Under the pieces are notes generated by a model. That model saw only the letters and a program-made list of their open reading frames with translations, had not been told where the DNA came from and searched no databases. Source: Paralithodes platypus (taxonomy: Eukaryota > Arthropoda > Malacostraca > Decapoda > Lithodidae). From it: a stretch of 64,000 bases of DNA. The translations under genes and the position numbers were made by a program. Below, piece after piece: positions 11,461 to 21,620 of the stretch. The stretch's first letter is position 1; the number at the start of each line of letters is the position of its first letter. The DNA lies in assembly GCA_032716605.1 (NCBI GenBank), contig JAVRFV010002325.1, forward strand, positions 174,040 through 238,039. Direction: 5' to 3'.

Positions 11461-12180
11461 CCCCCCCCCCCCCCCCCCTTACTACTACTCCCCTTGACGA
11501 GGTTGGGGGGGCTTTGGGGCCATCGACTAGGCTGTTGACAAATAGTTTTATTATTATTATGGGGCCATCGACTGGGGCTTGATGGGGGAGGGTTTGGGAT
11601 TTTCTCTTTCCCTCTCCCCTCGAGCTTTTGTCGTTGGTTTAATTAAAATGTAAAACTTGCAAACAGATTGACAGATTTTGCGTAGTTTTTCATTCCTCTT
11701 TCAATGTTTTCCCCTTCTGTTTCTTTTTCTGTCCAATTCGGTTGTCCTCGGGCAGCCTATATCACAAGCATCCCTGGCCTGGCTAGGTAGTAGGCTCCTG
11801 ACCTGATTTGTCTCTGCGGTCGCTGATGCGGCCGAGTTGACTTGATTTCCCTCAGTAATTAATTTTTTTGTATCTCGCTGTGATTTTTTCTGCCTTAGAC
11901 TTGATCACTTCTTGGTTGGTGTCTGCAGTGTAGCAGTTCTTGCCTAATCCTTCGGCCCTGCCCTATAAGAGCTCTGCTGTGGAGTTCATGTGGTCCGGCT
12001 GAACTGGTGAAATGGCGAGAAATGTCTGCGTGTCTTTGCCTCCCTAGATTTGTTCACCTCTTTCCCTTCCCTATCTATCTTGACTTGATTAGCCGTCCAT
12101 CTTGATCTAATCCTTCAGGCCAGCCCTACGAGAGTTCTTTTGTGGAACACAGTGGTCTGGTTAAACTCGTTCTACAGCAT
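11461..12180 (+). mobile_element. Dispersed repeat family A, copy 2
   Basis: Begins after a run of about 20 C and matches copy 1 to its GGTCTGGTTAAACT end. Relative to copy 1 it carries two small insertions: a 32-bp piece at 11529-11560 with a 13-bp target duplication, and about 25 bp at 11641-11666 matching the outer edge of the Penelope-like terminal repeat. Confidence 0.7.
11529..11560 (+). mobile_element. Tail-only LINE insertion, 32 bp, 13-bp target duplication
   Basis: GGGGCCATCGACT occurs at 11516-11528 and again at 11561-11573. Between them lies a short sequence ending in (ATT)n, like the tail of the LINE ending at 36358. Family A copy 1 has the empty site. Confidence 0.65.
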
Positions 12181-12295
12181 ATATAAAAAATACTGGTAAT
12201 TTACATGTGTGATATATTCAGTGTCAATTCAGTGGGGCTTAAATCTTGTTGGTGGTCAAATTGCTTGGGCGACCTCTAGTTCTCCCTCCATCCTC

Positions 12296-12725
12296 ATTCA
12301 TATACAGTACTGTATAGACAATGTTTTCACCTAATACCATTCATATACAGTACTGTATAGACAATGTTTTCACCTAATACCATTCATATACAGTACTGTA
12401 TAGACAATGTTTTCACCTAATACCATTCATATACAGTACTGTATAGACAATGTTTTCACCTAATACCATTCATATACAGTACTGTATAGACAATGTTTTC
12501 ACCTAATACCATTCATATACAGTACTGTATAGACAATGTTTTCACCTAATACCATTCATATACAGTACTGTATAGACAATGTTTTCACCTAATACCATTC
12601 ATATACAGTACTGTATAGACAATGTTTTCACCTAATACCATTCATATACAGTACTGTATAGACAATGTTTTCACCTAATACCATTCATATACAGTACTGT
12701 ATAGACAATGTTTTCACCTAATACC
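12296..12725 (+). repeat. Minisatellite, 43-bp unit, 10 copies
   Basis: Ten head-to-tail units without visible variation. Each contains the perfect 16-bp palindrome TATACAGTACTGTATA, so the array could form serial small hairpins. Confidence 0.95.
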
Positions 12726-12972
12726 ATTCCATCCACATCTTAACATACCTAACTACTTTAGACTATACCCAATTTGTATCTTAACTCTGAGATACATAAT
12801 ATAAATGTTCTAAAACTAGTCTTTGAACTCAGAGATAATATATCTATCAATCTCTGAATACACATTCAACTAACTAAACTAACTTTACTGCACTCTTGAA
12901 ACTTTAGTACACTTTCAACTAGTTATTACAAGTCTCATTCAAATGCATCAAGTTAATTTAGTACCCCCTTAC

Positions 12973-13207
12973 CTAGTTATCACAAGTCTCATTCCGCTCA
13001 GCGAGGGAATCAAGAGTATCAGAGCTGGAGGAATTGGTAATGTCTGGCGTCAGTTCGGTGGGGCTGAGATCTTCTGGGTCATCAAAGTGCTTCTGGCGCT
13101 TGCGGTCATTCCAGCTCAGGCACTCGTCCAGGGAGGCGAACCAGTCGGCGATCTGGTCCTCCGCGCAGATGGACGGAACAGGGTAGATGGAGGTGGTCAC
13201 GCGCAGG
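12973..13207 (-). CDS. Putative coding exon, unassigned, stop codon abutting a splice donor
   Basis: On the minus strand a CAG acceptor precedes 13207. The exon stays open for 78 codons with strongly coding-like composition, including a block IADWFASLDECLSW and an acidic Ser/Thr-rich tail. Codon TAG at 12975-12973 ends the frame and is followed at once by GTAAGG, an excellent donor. The exon has phase 2 at its start. I do not recognise the family. Position and strand would allow it to belong to the Fat-like gene (cytoplasmic part), but no EGF, laminin-G or membrane exons are seen between 29.9 and 13.2 kb, so that is doubtful. CAG to TAG mutation at the donor would explain the stop. Confidence 0.45.
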
Positions 13208-13367
13208 CTGGGATGTCGGAATGAAACAGTTAATGTAGTCAAATTGATGTTACATGCAGGCTTTTCCTGCCAATTTCTTTTGTAAGCTTTAGTTTGGAAG
13301 CTTCTGAATTTAAAAATTACAATTATTAAGCCACATAAATATTTTACTAGCAGCTTACTGTACTTGC

Positions 13368-13415
13368 TGATCTATCTATTGCCTGACGTCGTGATCCCCG
13401 AATGGGTGGCTGATA
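13368..13415 (-). mobile_element. LINE family C, 3'-end fragment
   Basis: About 45 bp matching the extreme 3' end (GCCTGACG..GTGATCCCCGAA on this strand) and (ATCT) tail of the longer copies at 28303 and 43858. Confidence 0.65.
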
Positions 13416-14110
13416 CATAGGCAAAATAAACCTAAATTGTTGTGAGAAAAACGTTTGAGGGAAATTGACGGAAAGAATGTTGATGTGACATTGCCTTCAC
13501 ATGAACACTCTTCCAGCACTTAGCTATTGGCAACTTACATCTGGCAATTATTCAGGGTTATTCTGCACTGGCAACGGCAACATGATTGAAGGGAGTTAAT
13601 TATAAAGGAGGTGGCTACAAACTACTGTATTTAAACTTGAATCTAGAAGCTGGCAGACTTGAAATTACTGAAAAAAAGACTGAAAAAGCATGGTTACGTT
13701 TAGCAACAGTTACCAAATATATATAATAAGTACCCAATTTCTTGCTTTGAATAAATAGTAATGAAGTGCTAAGGCATTACTTTAAAATACTTTATGATGA
13801 CATTATACATACTGTATCTGTTTCAGGTTATATAACATGACAACAAAAAATTATATAATTCTCCTAGCAGCCTAACACATATTAAATTGGTACATTTCAT
13901 GAATAATAAATGAAAAACACAACAAAGTCAATTAAACGGTTTACGGTTAATACATAAATCTACAGTACATGGATGCCACCAAAGAAATAAGATATGTGTA
14001 ATACTGTCACCAGAGTTTTAGCATAACACTCAACAGGTTCTTCACAAACTATTCTCACTTGTAAGACAACTTGCAAATGGTAATGTTTGCTTAGAGTGAG
14101 TTATCAAATA
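13416..14110. other. No gene recognised
   Basis: AT-rich spacer; short chance frames only. Confidence 0.5.
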
Positions 14111-14129
14111 CTGTATTGTTTCGGTGGTA

Positions 14130-14200
14130 GATAGTTTTAATAGTTATATGGTGTCCAGGGTTCAAATCCCCGGAGGATCATTTGATTTCATTGGTGTTAA
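14130..14200 (+). repeat. Degenerate tRNA-like SINE fragment
   Basis: GGTTCAAATCC (B-box-like) followed by a TTTGATTTCATT tail, shared in style with fragments at 31490, 55615 and 57290. No intact cloverleaf. Confidence 0.4.
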
Positions 14201-14291
14201 GAATATTAGTGAAAATCTAAATATTAACAATTTATATAATACTGTACAGAACATATTACAGGTACAATATATAATTATTTTCAAAGTAAGA

Positions 14292-14394
14292 ATTAAAATG
14301 TAAAACTTGCAAACAAAACAAACCAAAACTGGGAACGGACAATATAGTCAAATTAAATTATCAAAATGGGTATGTGGAAACAACGCCTACGCTA
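14292..14394 (-). repeat. Inverted partial copy of the Penelope-like terminal repeat
   Basis: Reverse complement of the outer 95 bp of the 223-bp repeat with several mismatches; it abuts the direct repeat head to head. Confidence 0.8.
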
Positions 14395-14617
14395 ACGATA
14401 GTGCGTTGTTATATGTGCGATTGGTTTGCTTGGGAAACAGATTAACTTGCTCATGTAGTGATGTACACCCTATGTGGTGGATTGTGTTCTTTTATTTAAT
14501 AATTTTCATTTTAGTAAGCGTTGTTTCCACATAGCGATTTTGATAATTTAATTTGACTTTATATTGTCCTTGTCCCAATTTTGGTTTGTTTAGTTTGCAA
14601 GTTTTACATTTTAATTT
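14395..14617 (+). repeat. Penelope-like terminal repeat, left
   Basis: 223 bp starting ACGATAGTGCG; identical by eye to 18205-18427. Confidence 0.9.
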
Positions 14618-14807
14618 ATATAGGTTCAGGGACAGTATAGATGTGAGGACGGTCTGTACTAGTGGCAACATTAGTATACGACGTGTTCCCCATGTACTGT
14701 CCCTTCCTTTACTTGTACTCGTTGACGAACCAGGACCGGCCACGGACTACGTGTCAGAAAATTCTATGTACCCACGCACCCGGCAAAATTATAAAAATCT
14801 TAAATAA
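14553..14807 (+). CDS. Short upstream ORF overlapping the PLE ORF by one base
   Basis: 84 codons running from inside the left terminal repeat to a TAA whose last base is the A of the next ORF's ATG (TAATG). No domain is recognised. The overlap geometry is the one used for stop-start translational coupling in some LINEs, but chance is possible because the region is AT-rich. Confidence 0.3.
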   Translation: MTLYCPCPNFGLFSLQVLHFNLYRFRDSIDVRTVCTSGNISIRRVPHVLSLPLLVLVDEPGPATDYVSENSMYPRTRQNYKNLK

Positions 14808-17638
14808 TGAAAAATAATAATGAAAATAACCGGCGTCTTTTCGTTGATAACTGTAAATGTAAACTCTGTGTGAATGAATTTGATTTTGAACATCAAACAT
14901 TTTTTAAAAGTTACATTACCAATACAAAATTTTTGTTTCTAAATTCTTCTGTTAATGTAACATCTCCATGTAAAGTAAAGAATGTTATCTATTTAATAAC
15001 CTGTGAGAAATGTGGTATACAATATGTTGGAAAGACGGAGCAATGTTTAAGAGAAAGAGCCTACGGGCATAGATCAGGAATTAAGAACGGCATCGACTCC
15101 AAGATTCTTCTATATAAGCATTTTAACACAGATTGTACTAAATTTGATTGTAAATACAAAATTATAGAAATTGTTCAAAGTAATCAAAATGTTTTATATA
15201 GAGAAAATTATTGGATTGGAAAATTAATGACCATCTATCCATTTGGACTTAACAATCAAATAAAAAATGTAGGCAACATTTTGTATAAAGATTTATTAAA
15301 AAACGATTTTAATAACCCATATTTTAACTTCCCTGTTTTAAACAGAAGACCTGGTAGACACGGTGATAGAAGACTAAATACATTTAATAAAAAGAAAAGC
15401 AGGTCTGATATTATAATTATTGTTAATAATTTATATTCATTATATCGAAATTTCGGAATTAAAAAATTAAAAGATTCATTGAAAGGCCTACAAAAGAAAA
15501 GTTTTGCTCCTTTTATAGAAAATATTCTAAATAATAAACATAATTTCACAAATAAATTTAAGAATATAGTCTTTGCTTTTATGGGATATATTAGAGCTAA
15601 TTCTAAGAAATCCAAAGATAACCGTATTAAAGATAAAGTCATGTCCACTTTAAATTATTCCTCTAAAATTTTAGACAAAATTAATGTTAACAGTCTTATT
15701 AATTCAAAGAAAGTTAAGTCCATGTTACCAGATGGTTGTAAAGATTTCAAACCATTAATAGTGTATTCATATGAACGACCTGTTGGGTCTATTATTTGTA
15801 ATTATAATAAAGTTTTAGGAAATCTTTCAGATAATGATATCTTCAATAATAATAAATGCGTGTGTGAAAGAGTCATGGATATGCCAGCTAGCAGACGTGA
15901 TGCACTAGCAAAGTTCATTTATAGTCCGATATGTCACATATTAACAGGTGATGTAGAACTAGTTAAACATTTTGCAAACGACAAATTAGCGGAGCTATGT
16001 CGTAAAGGGTTTAAATTTAGAATAGGGAGTAATAAAGTAACATGGGACATAATTTTAAAAGATATTGTTTTTTCAGTCAATAAATTAAAAGATAAATTGT
16101 TAAAAATTGCGTGCTGCAATGCGAGAGAACTAGAAGCATGGTCTAAATTATTAATTAAGTTAATTAGAAATAAAATTTTCTCGCTTAAAAATGAATTTAA
16201 TCTTTCAGATTTTATAGACTATAATTATAATAAGCTTAAAGCTGATTTAATAAATTTACATAAACATTTTGTAATCACTACAGTAGATAAAGCCAGCAAT
16301 AATTATAGCTTCACATGTAAGAAATTTTATCTTGAAAATATGAAAAAAGAATTAGGTATTAAGGGTAACATATTACGTAAAAATATTTGCGGTAATTCTG
16401 TTTATGAAATTCAAAATAATCTGAATATTGATAACTTAATCGATGAACATACCAAGAAAAATATAATATTTGATATTAAACTTTCTGATAAGAACAAGTG
16501 CATTGCAAAATTATACATGTTACCTAAATTTCATAAAAGACCTTATAAATATCGCTTTATTGCCGGAGCAAAATTTGCTACCACTAAAACTCTATCAGAA
16601 CAAGTAGTAAATTGCTTAAAATACATTAAAAGTACTCATAAAAGATATTGTAATACCATCATGAGAAGAACTGGCATTAACTATTATTGGAGTGTTGACA
16701 ATTCGTTAGAAGTTATTGATAAAATAAATACCATGCCGAAAGTTACCTCGGTACATAGCTTCGACTTTTCAACTTTGTATACCAATTTGCCTTTAGATTT
16801 AGTATATTCAGAGCTTTGCTTTATTATAGATTTGCACTTTGACAGGTTCGTTAGGAATGGTAATTATTTCATAAATGTTTATACATATTTTAATAATGCA
16901 TCACTTAGCTCTACTCCCACTAGTTCTGTATATTTTGATAGAACTAAACTTAAAGATGCCCTTAAATTCCTCCTTTTCAATACTTATGTTAGATTCGGGC
17001 CGTACATTTTCAAACAAATATTAGGAATTCCTATGGGTGGAAATGCTAGCCCTTTAATTGCAGACTTATTCTTGCTTGCTTTAGAATTTAAATATATAAA
17101 AGACTTAGTTGACAGTAGCAAGAAAAATAAAATTCCAGAAAAATTAGCACTTGCTAAACTGTTAAGTAATAATAGTAGATATATTGATGATATTCTTGTT
17201 TGCAATTTGTTAAATTTTAATCAAGTTGCTAAACTTATTTACCCTAATTCTATTCCCCTCACACAATGTAACGTAAATTATAAAGTTGAAAATTTTCTTG
17301 ATATAAATATAGAGATTGTTAATGAACAGTGCATACTTAAAGTATATCACAAAGTTGATGATTTTAATTTTAACGTAATAAACTTTCCTTTCCCTGGTAG
17401 TAATATCGATAGTAAAATCACTTATAATTGTTTTTATTCCCAATTAATAAGATTTTGTAAAATCTGCACTAAAGTAGATGACTTTTGGGCTAGAGCTAGG
17501 TTACTATACAGACTCTTAGTGGACAGAGGTTTTGAGGCAAGTAAATTGTTCCATAAATTTAATCTTTTTAGGGTCAATTATTGTGACTGTATTCTAAAAT
17601 TTGACATCAATAATTTTAATCAAGCATTTTTAAATTGA
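14807..17638 (+). CDS. Penelope-like polyprotein: GIY-YIG endonuclease then reverse transcriptase
   Basis: A 943-residue uninterrupted protein. Residues 16-21 hold a CxC..C cluster. Residues 61-137 form a GIY-YIG nuclease: IYLI, GIQYVGKT (70-77), R82/R84 and catalytic-type E133 in RENYWIGK. A probable zinc site (C66, C69, H105, C110) is woven into it. The RT follows: FDFSTLYTNLP near residue 653, IPMGGNASPLIADL near 740 and the active-site YIDD near 792, then a basic C-terminal domain. In canonical Penelopes the GIY-YIG lies at the C-terminus. The N-terminal order is that of the permuted Naiad/Hydra/Chlamys elements. Predicted role: nick DNA and prime reverse transcription there. No frameshift or stop is seen, so it may be active. 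Confidence 0.9.
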   Translation: MKNNNENNRRLFVDNCKCKLCVNEFDFEHQTFFKSYITNTKFLFLNSSVNVTSPCKVKNVIYLITCEKCGIQYVGKTEQCLRERAYGHRSGIKNGIDSKILLYKHFNTDCTKFDCKYKIIEIVQSNQNVLYRENYWIGKLMTIYPFGLNNQIKNVGNILYKDLLKNDFNNPYFNFPVLNRRPGRHGDRRLNTFNKKKSRSDIIIIVNNLYSLYRNFGIKKLKDSLKGLQKKSFAPFIENILNNKHNFTNKFKNIVFAFMGYIRANSKKSKDNRIKDKVMSTLNYSSKILDKINVNSLINSKKVKSMLPDGCKDFKPLIVYSYERPVGSIICNYNKVLGNLSDNDIFNNNKCVCERVMDMPASRRDALAKFIYSPICHILTGDVELVKHFANDKLAELCRKGFKFRIGSNKVTWDIILKDIVFSVNKLKDKLLKIACCNARELEAWSKLLIKLIRNKIFSLKNEFNLSDFIDYNYNKLKADLINLHKHFVITTVDKASNNYSFTCKKFYLENMKKELGIKGNILRKNICGNSVYEIQNNLNIDNLIDEHTKKNIIFDIKLSDKNKCIAKLYMLPKFHKRPYKYRFIAGAKFATTKTLSEQVVNCLKYIKSTHKRYCNTIMRRTGINYYWSVDNSLEVIDKINTMPKVTSVHSFDFSTLYTNLPLDLVYSELCFIIDLHFDRFVRNGNYFINVYTYFNNASLSSTPTSSVYFDRTKLKDALKFLLFNTYVRFGPYIFKQILGIPMGGNASPLIADLFLLALEFKYIKDLVDSSKKNKIPEKLALAKLLSNNSRYIDDILVCNLLNFNQVAKLIYPNSIPLTQCNVNYKVENFLDINIEIVNEQCILKVYHKVDDFNFNVINFPFPGSNIDSKITYNCFYSQLIRFCKICTKVDDFWARARLLYRLLVDRGFEASKLFHKFNLFRVNYCDCILKFDINNFNQAFLN

Positions 17639-18204
17639 AGTTTCTTGTATAACCTCTGCTTACTTTTTGTCTGTATTTATTGTTTATCTTTTTCTTTTTC
17701 TATTATTATTATTATTATTAATATTGATGATTTTTTAGATTTTTTAAATTTATTGTTCTTGTTAAAAGAGTACTCTTTGTTTAAATCTGTTGTTACTTCA
17801 TATTTTGAAATTATTTCTCTTTACAGTATATTATATGTATTCATTGTCGATAGTATCAATTGCTTACTTTTGCGATTTCCTTAGTTTATTTGTGCTATAA
17901 ATGTAGGTTATTTGTAGGGTAGTTATTGATAGGGGTCACTTGAGGCATGCTATGCTTACAGGTACCTACCCGATAGCACTATCGTTAGTGAGTGCTGTAC
18001 TGTATTTTATATATTATTTTGTAATAGTATAGATATCTTATCAATATTTGTATTTTTTACTATTGTTAATGTCTTGTCATGTTGCAAATTTGATTTTAAA
18101 TAATATTTTGACATTTAACATGTAGTTTCTTTATTCATGCAGAGTTTAGTAAAATTTGCCAGAACGTCCCGGACTTCCCAAACTTGACTACTTCCTTTAA
18201 CGTG
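17639..18204 (+). other. 3' untranslated region of the Penelope-like element
   Basis: AT-rich, no ORF of note. Its last about 55 bp recur (inverted) next to the terminal repeat remnant at 40395-40455, showing they belong to the element. Confidence 0.7.
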
Positions 18205-18427
18205 ACGATAGTGCGTTGTTATATGTGCGATTGGTTTGCTTGGGAAACAGATTAACTTGCTCATGTAGTGATGTACACCCTATGTGGTGGATTGTGTTCT
18301 TTTATTTAATAATTTTCATTTTAGTAAGCGTTGTTTCCACATAGCGATTTTGATAATTTAATTTGACTTTATATTGTCCTTGTCCCAATTTTGGTTTGTT
18401 TAGTTTGCAAGTTTTACATTTTAATTA
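18205..18427 (+). repeat. Penelope-like terminal repeat, right
   Basis: 223 bp, identical by eye to 14395-14617. Confidence 0.9.
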
Positions 18428-18664
18428 ATAACATAATTGTCACATTTAAGGACTAAATGTCTTTAACCCTTAAATGGCGGCGCGCAACATAAGTCGAGTA
18501 TAATAAATCTGGACTATCTGGCGGCGCGCTACATAGGTCGAGTTGGTATTTCCCGCCGTAATTTAAGTGGAAAGCAAAATCTAGCGGTCAGGCAGTGTAC
18601 TACTAAGTCCCACCCACACATCCCCACCGCGTGAGCTTGGCTCAGTACCGCTCTAGCCGCCACA

Positions 18665-18962
18665 ATGGAGAGACAAGATTTGCCCGTGTTCGGTTCGGTG
18701 CCCGGCCCCATTACGTCGCGCCAGCCAAGGCGTAGGGCCCCGCTCTCAGCCGAGGAGTTAGTTCTGCTGATGAACTCTTCAGCGGTATCTAGAATATCAT
18801 TGAATGAAAGCATGGAAGGGCTTGGTGAGAGTGGGGGAAGTGAGGAGGAAGAAGAACTGGAAGATAACCCTGTCATCGGTTTTCACAGACGCCATAACTT
18901 GCGGGGCGAAGATGGCGAAGATAGTGACGAGGAGCTTGGTGAACACACTGGTGTGGGTGTTG
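18665..18962 (+). pseudogene. piggyBac transposase, exon 1
   Basis: Starts MERQDLPVFGS after a GC-rich leader and encodes a Glu/Asp-rich N-terminus, as in PGBD4-like transposases. It ends at a clear GTAAGT donor (18963) in phase 1. It joins in frame to the acceptor at 20637-20638 (exon 2 from 20639, also phase 1). Acidic N-terminal regions are normal in this family. The exon itself is intact; the gene is called a pseudogene because of damage downstream. Confidence 0.75.
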
Positions 18963-19020
18963 GTAAGTACAATGTACATTTATATTATTTGAGAGATTGA
19001 TAGAGATTATATATATTATA

Positions 19021-19285
19021 TATATCGGTGTACAGTAGAATACATTCCTTACGCATGTGACTGAAATTGCTCGCAAGTTTGATTGCAAGCGATTGAAGAT
19101 TGTGGTGTTGGTCTTCATATATTACGTTTCCATTCATTATTTATAGGCGTAGGCTATATAATACATATATATCGGTGTACAGTAGAATACATTCCTTACG
19201 CATGTGACTGAAATTGCTTGCAAGTTTGATTGCAAGCGATTGAAGATTGTGGTGTTGGTCTTCATATATTACGTTTCCATTCATT
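19021..19285 (+). repeat. 118-bp sequence duplicated in tandem
   Basis: 19021-19138 recurs at 19168-19285 with one or two differences; a short spacer with TA repeats lies between. Confidence 0.85.
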
Positions 19286-19381
19286 TGATAGGCGTATATC
19301 ACGGTGTAGGGTTGATTTCATAGTATGAAATCAACCCTACACCGTGATATATACGCCTATCAAATGATGATATCAATATAC

Positions 19382-19455
<74 letters not shown>

Positions 19456-19516
19456 TATACATATATTTATTGTTCTATATATGATATTTTGGAGAAATTT
19501 ACTTTCTTTCTTTCTT

Positions 19517-19559
<43 letters not shown>

Positions 19560-19830
19560 TTCTTCCTATCTTTGTTTGTGTGACTTACTGATTACTGTAG
19601 GCCACTCCTCAAACAACCCTCACAGCCACCCGGGCAGTACCACCAAGTAGGATTTTCTTTCTCTACCTTCATGTATTCATGTATTTATTCATTTCTTCGC
19701 GTGACTCCATGTTGCTTGCAATCATTTGATAGGCGTATATCACGGTGTAGGGTTGATTTCATAGTATGAAATCAACCCTACACCGTGATATATACGCCTA
19801 TAAAAAATGATGATATCAATATACGGTATA

Positions 19831-19913
<83 letters not shown>

Positions 19914-20096
19914 TGTATATTGGTGTATATTGCTTGCAATCATTTGATAGGCGTATATATCACGGTATACGGTACATTTGTTTCCTTACGAAGGTGACCT
20001 TGAAATTGCTAGGACTTTTCTCTCTCTTTTCGTAAGGAAAGAAATGTACTGTACACGTTATATATACGCCTATCAAATGATTGCAAGCAATATACA

Positions 20097-20150
<54 letters not shown>

Positions 20151-20343
20151 TGTATATTGGTGTATATTGCTTGCAATCATTTGATAGGCGTATATATCAC
20201 GGTATACGGTACATTTCTTTCCTTACGAAGGTGACCTTGAAATTGCTAGGACTTTTCTCTCTCTTTTTGTAAGGAAAGAAATGTACTGTACACGTTATAT
20301 ATACGCCTATCAAATGATTGCAAGCAATATACACCAATATACA

Positions 20344-20407
<64 letters not shown>

Positions 20408-20500
20408 TGTATATATATATATATACTGTATATTGCTTGCAATCATTTGATAGGCGTATATATCACGGTATACGGTATATTTGTTTCCTTACGCAGGTGA
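19280..20500. repeat. Array of palindromic modules with (TA)n cores
   Basis: Repeated hairpins share the arm TTTGATAGGCGTATAT and its complement, centred near 19329, 19770, 20020 and 20260, separated by (TA)n runs (19384-19452, 19827-19912, 20097-20150, 20346-20430). The hairpins at 19329 and 19770 are near-perfect palindromes around TTCATAGTATGAA. All lie in intron 1 of the piggyBac transposase. Translations give (YI)n, which is meaningless. Confidence 0.85.
19505..19556. repeat. (CT)n microsatellite
   Basis: TTTC and CT repeats; further CT runs at 20518-20545 and 20587-20620 form the polypyrimidine tract before the exon 2 acceptor. Confidence 0.9.
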
Positions 20501-20577
20501 CCTTGAAATTGCTAGGACTCACTCTCTCTCTCTCTCTCTCTCTCTCGGTCCTCCTTTATCACGTATTTGCTTCCTCC

Positions 20578-20626
<49 letters not shown>

Positions 20627-20638
20627 ATCATGTCTTAG

Positions 20639-21620
20639 TTGTCAAGTTTGAGTCTGCACATCCCTCATACGAAATACCATTCCCACAATTTTCATTGGCA
20701 ACACAAGACAGGCCAAACGACGAAGATCGTCATCCCCACAGCCACGCCCATCCACATCCAGGCAGCGAGCTTCGTCAGAGCCCGTCAGTGATGCCCGGTG
20801 AGCTAGGGAACATCTCGGGGGTAGTGCAGCTACCACCACTAACCCCCGCCCATGGACAACCAGGACCAGCGACGTCAACACCAGCTGTTGTTGCTCCTCC
20901 CAGGTTGTCAACGCCACCCGGGCTGCAGCGGATGAGGAGGATCAGGAGGACCAGGCGTCGGCTGACGATGTCTGAGAGTGATGCCGGCACCGGCTCAAGC
21001 TCTCCCGATTCGCCTGAAGCCAGGATATCCCCCACGCCAGCAAGCGACTCTAATGGCGGGCAGGCACAGCCACAGCCACAGCAGGGACCGCCACAACAAG
21101 GACAGCCACAGCAAGGTGCCCGAGGAAGGGCCCGAGGAAGGGCCGGAAGAGGTGCCCCAGGAGGTGCCCCGGGAGGTGCCCCAGGAGGTGCCCCGGGAGG
21201 TGCCCCAGGAGGTGCCCCACGAGTGGTCGGGAGGGGCAGGAGGCCGGACGAGCCACCTATCTTTCAGTGGGAGCACTGCGAGCCTCGGGATATGCCTGGG
21301 GTTCCACCCAATTTTGATAAGGGGCCAAATGGCGTCCAGCCTGCCTTTCCCTGTTCCGAAAATGACACCCCTTATGACTACTTCCGAGCATTCTTTGACG
21401 ATGAATTGCTCGGGGACATGGTAAGGGAGACAAACCTCTACGCAAGCCAGCACTCCGAAGAGATGGCCTCGCCCACATGAGGAGATGGACGCCCATCGAT
21501 ATCCCTGAGCTCCTCGTGTTTTTGGCCCTCACCATGCTAATGCCCCACATGAGAAAGCACAACATGCTGGATTATTGGCTGATGCATGACATTAGATCAA
21601 CGCCAGTCTTCAACATGTAC
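20639..21620 (+). pseudogene. piggyBac transposase, exon 2 (5' part), one frameshift
   Basis: The acceptor CTTAG ends at 20638. The first 200 codons are Pro/Ser/His-rich and contain a (GAPG)n tract at about 21150-21222, a disordered linker. From 21260 the conserved piggyBac domain begins (FQWEHCEPRDMPGVPPNF, then YDYFRAFFDDELL and ETNLYASQ). Near 21455-21470 one base is missing: the frame hits a stop at 21478, while the continuation (WTPIDIPELLVFLALTMLM, DYWLMHDIRSTPVFNMY) is one frame over. The segment is then interrupted near 21620 by a LINE and continues at about 23976. Confidence 0.8.

Larger units (their letters stand above)
14292..18427 (+). mobile_element. Penelope-like retroelement with N-terminal GIY-YIG (Naiad/Hydra type)
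   Basis: The unit comprises a truncated inverted terminal piece (14292-14394), a direct terminal repeat (14395-14617), a single 943-codon ORF (14807-17638), an AT-rich 3' region, and a second direct repeat (18205-18427) identical to the first by eye. Direct pseudo-LTRs with an added inverted partial copy are the classic Penelope-like layout. Identical repeats and an unbroken ORF suggest recent insertion. The element is AT-rich, unlike the neighbouring LINEs. Truncated relatives lie at 39290-40455 and 42095-42256. Confidence 0.85.

Noticed and set aside
12943..13224. 93-codon plus-strand frame
   Set aside because: Antisense of the better supported minus-strand exon with splice signals.
14492..17443. 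Minus-strand frames across the Penelope-like element
   Set aside because: Shadows of the AT-rich plus-strand ORF; no motifs.
19325..20500. Open frames rich in alternating Tyr-Ile on both strands
   Set aside because: They are translations of (TA)n repeats with no other coding sign; the same applies at 25504-25941 and 46339-46563.
20995..21453. Minus-strand frame with Gly-Thr-Ser-Trp repeats
   Set aside because: Antisense of the (GAPG)n linker of the piggyBac transposase.
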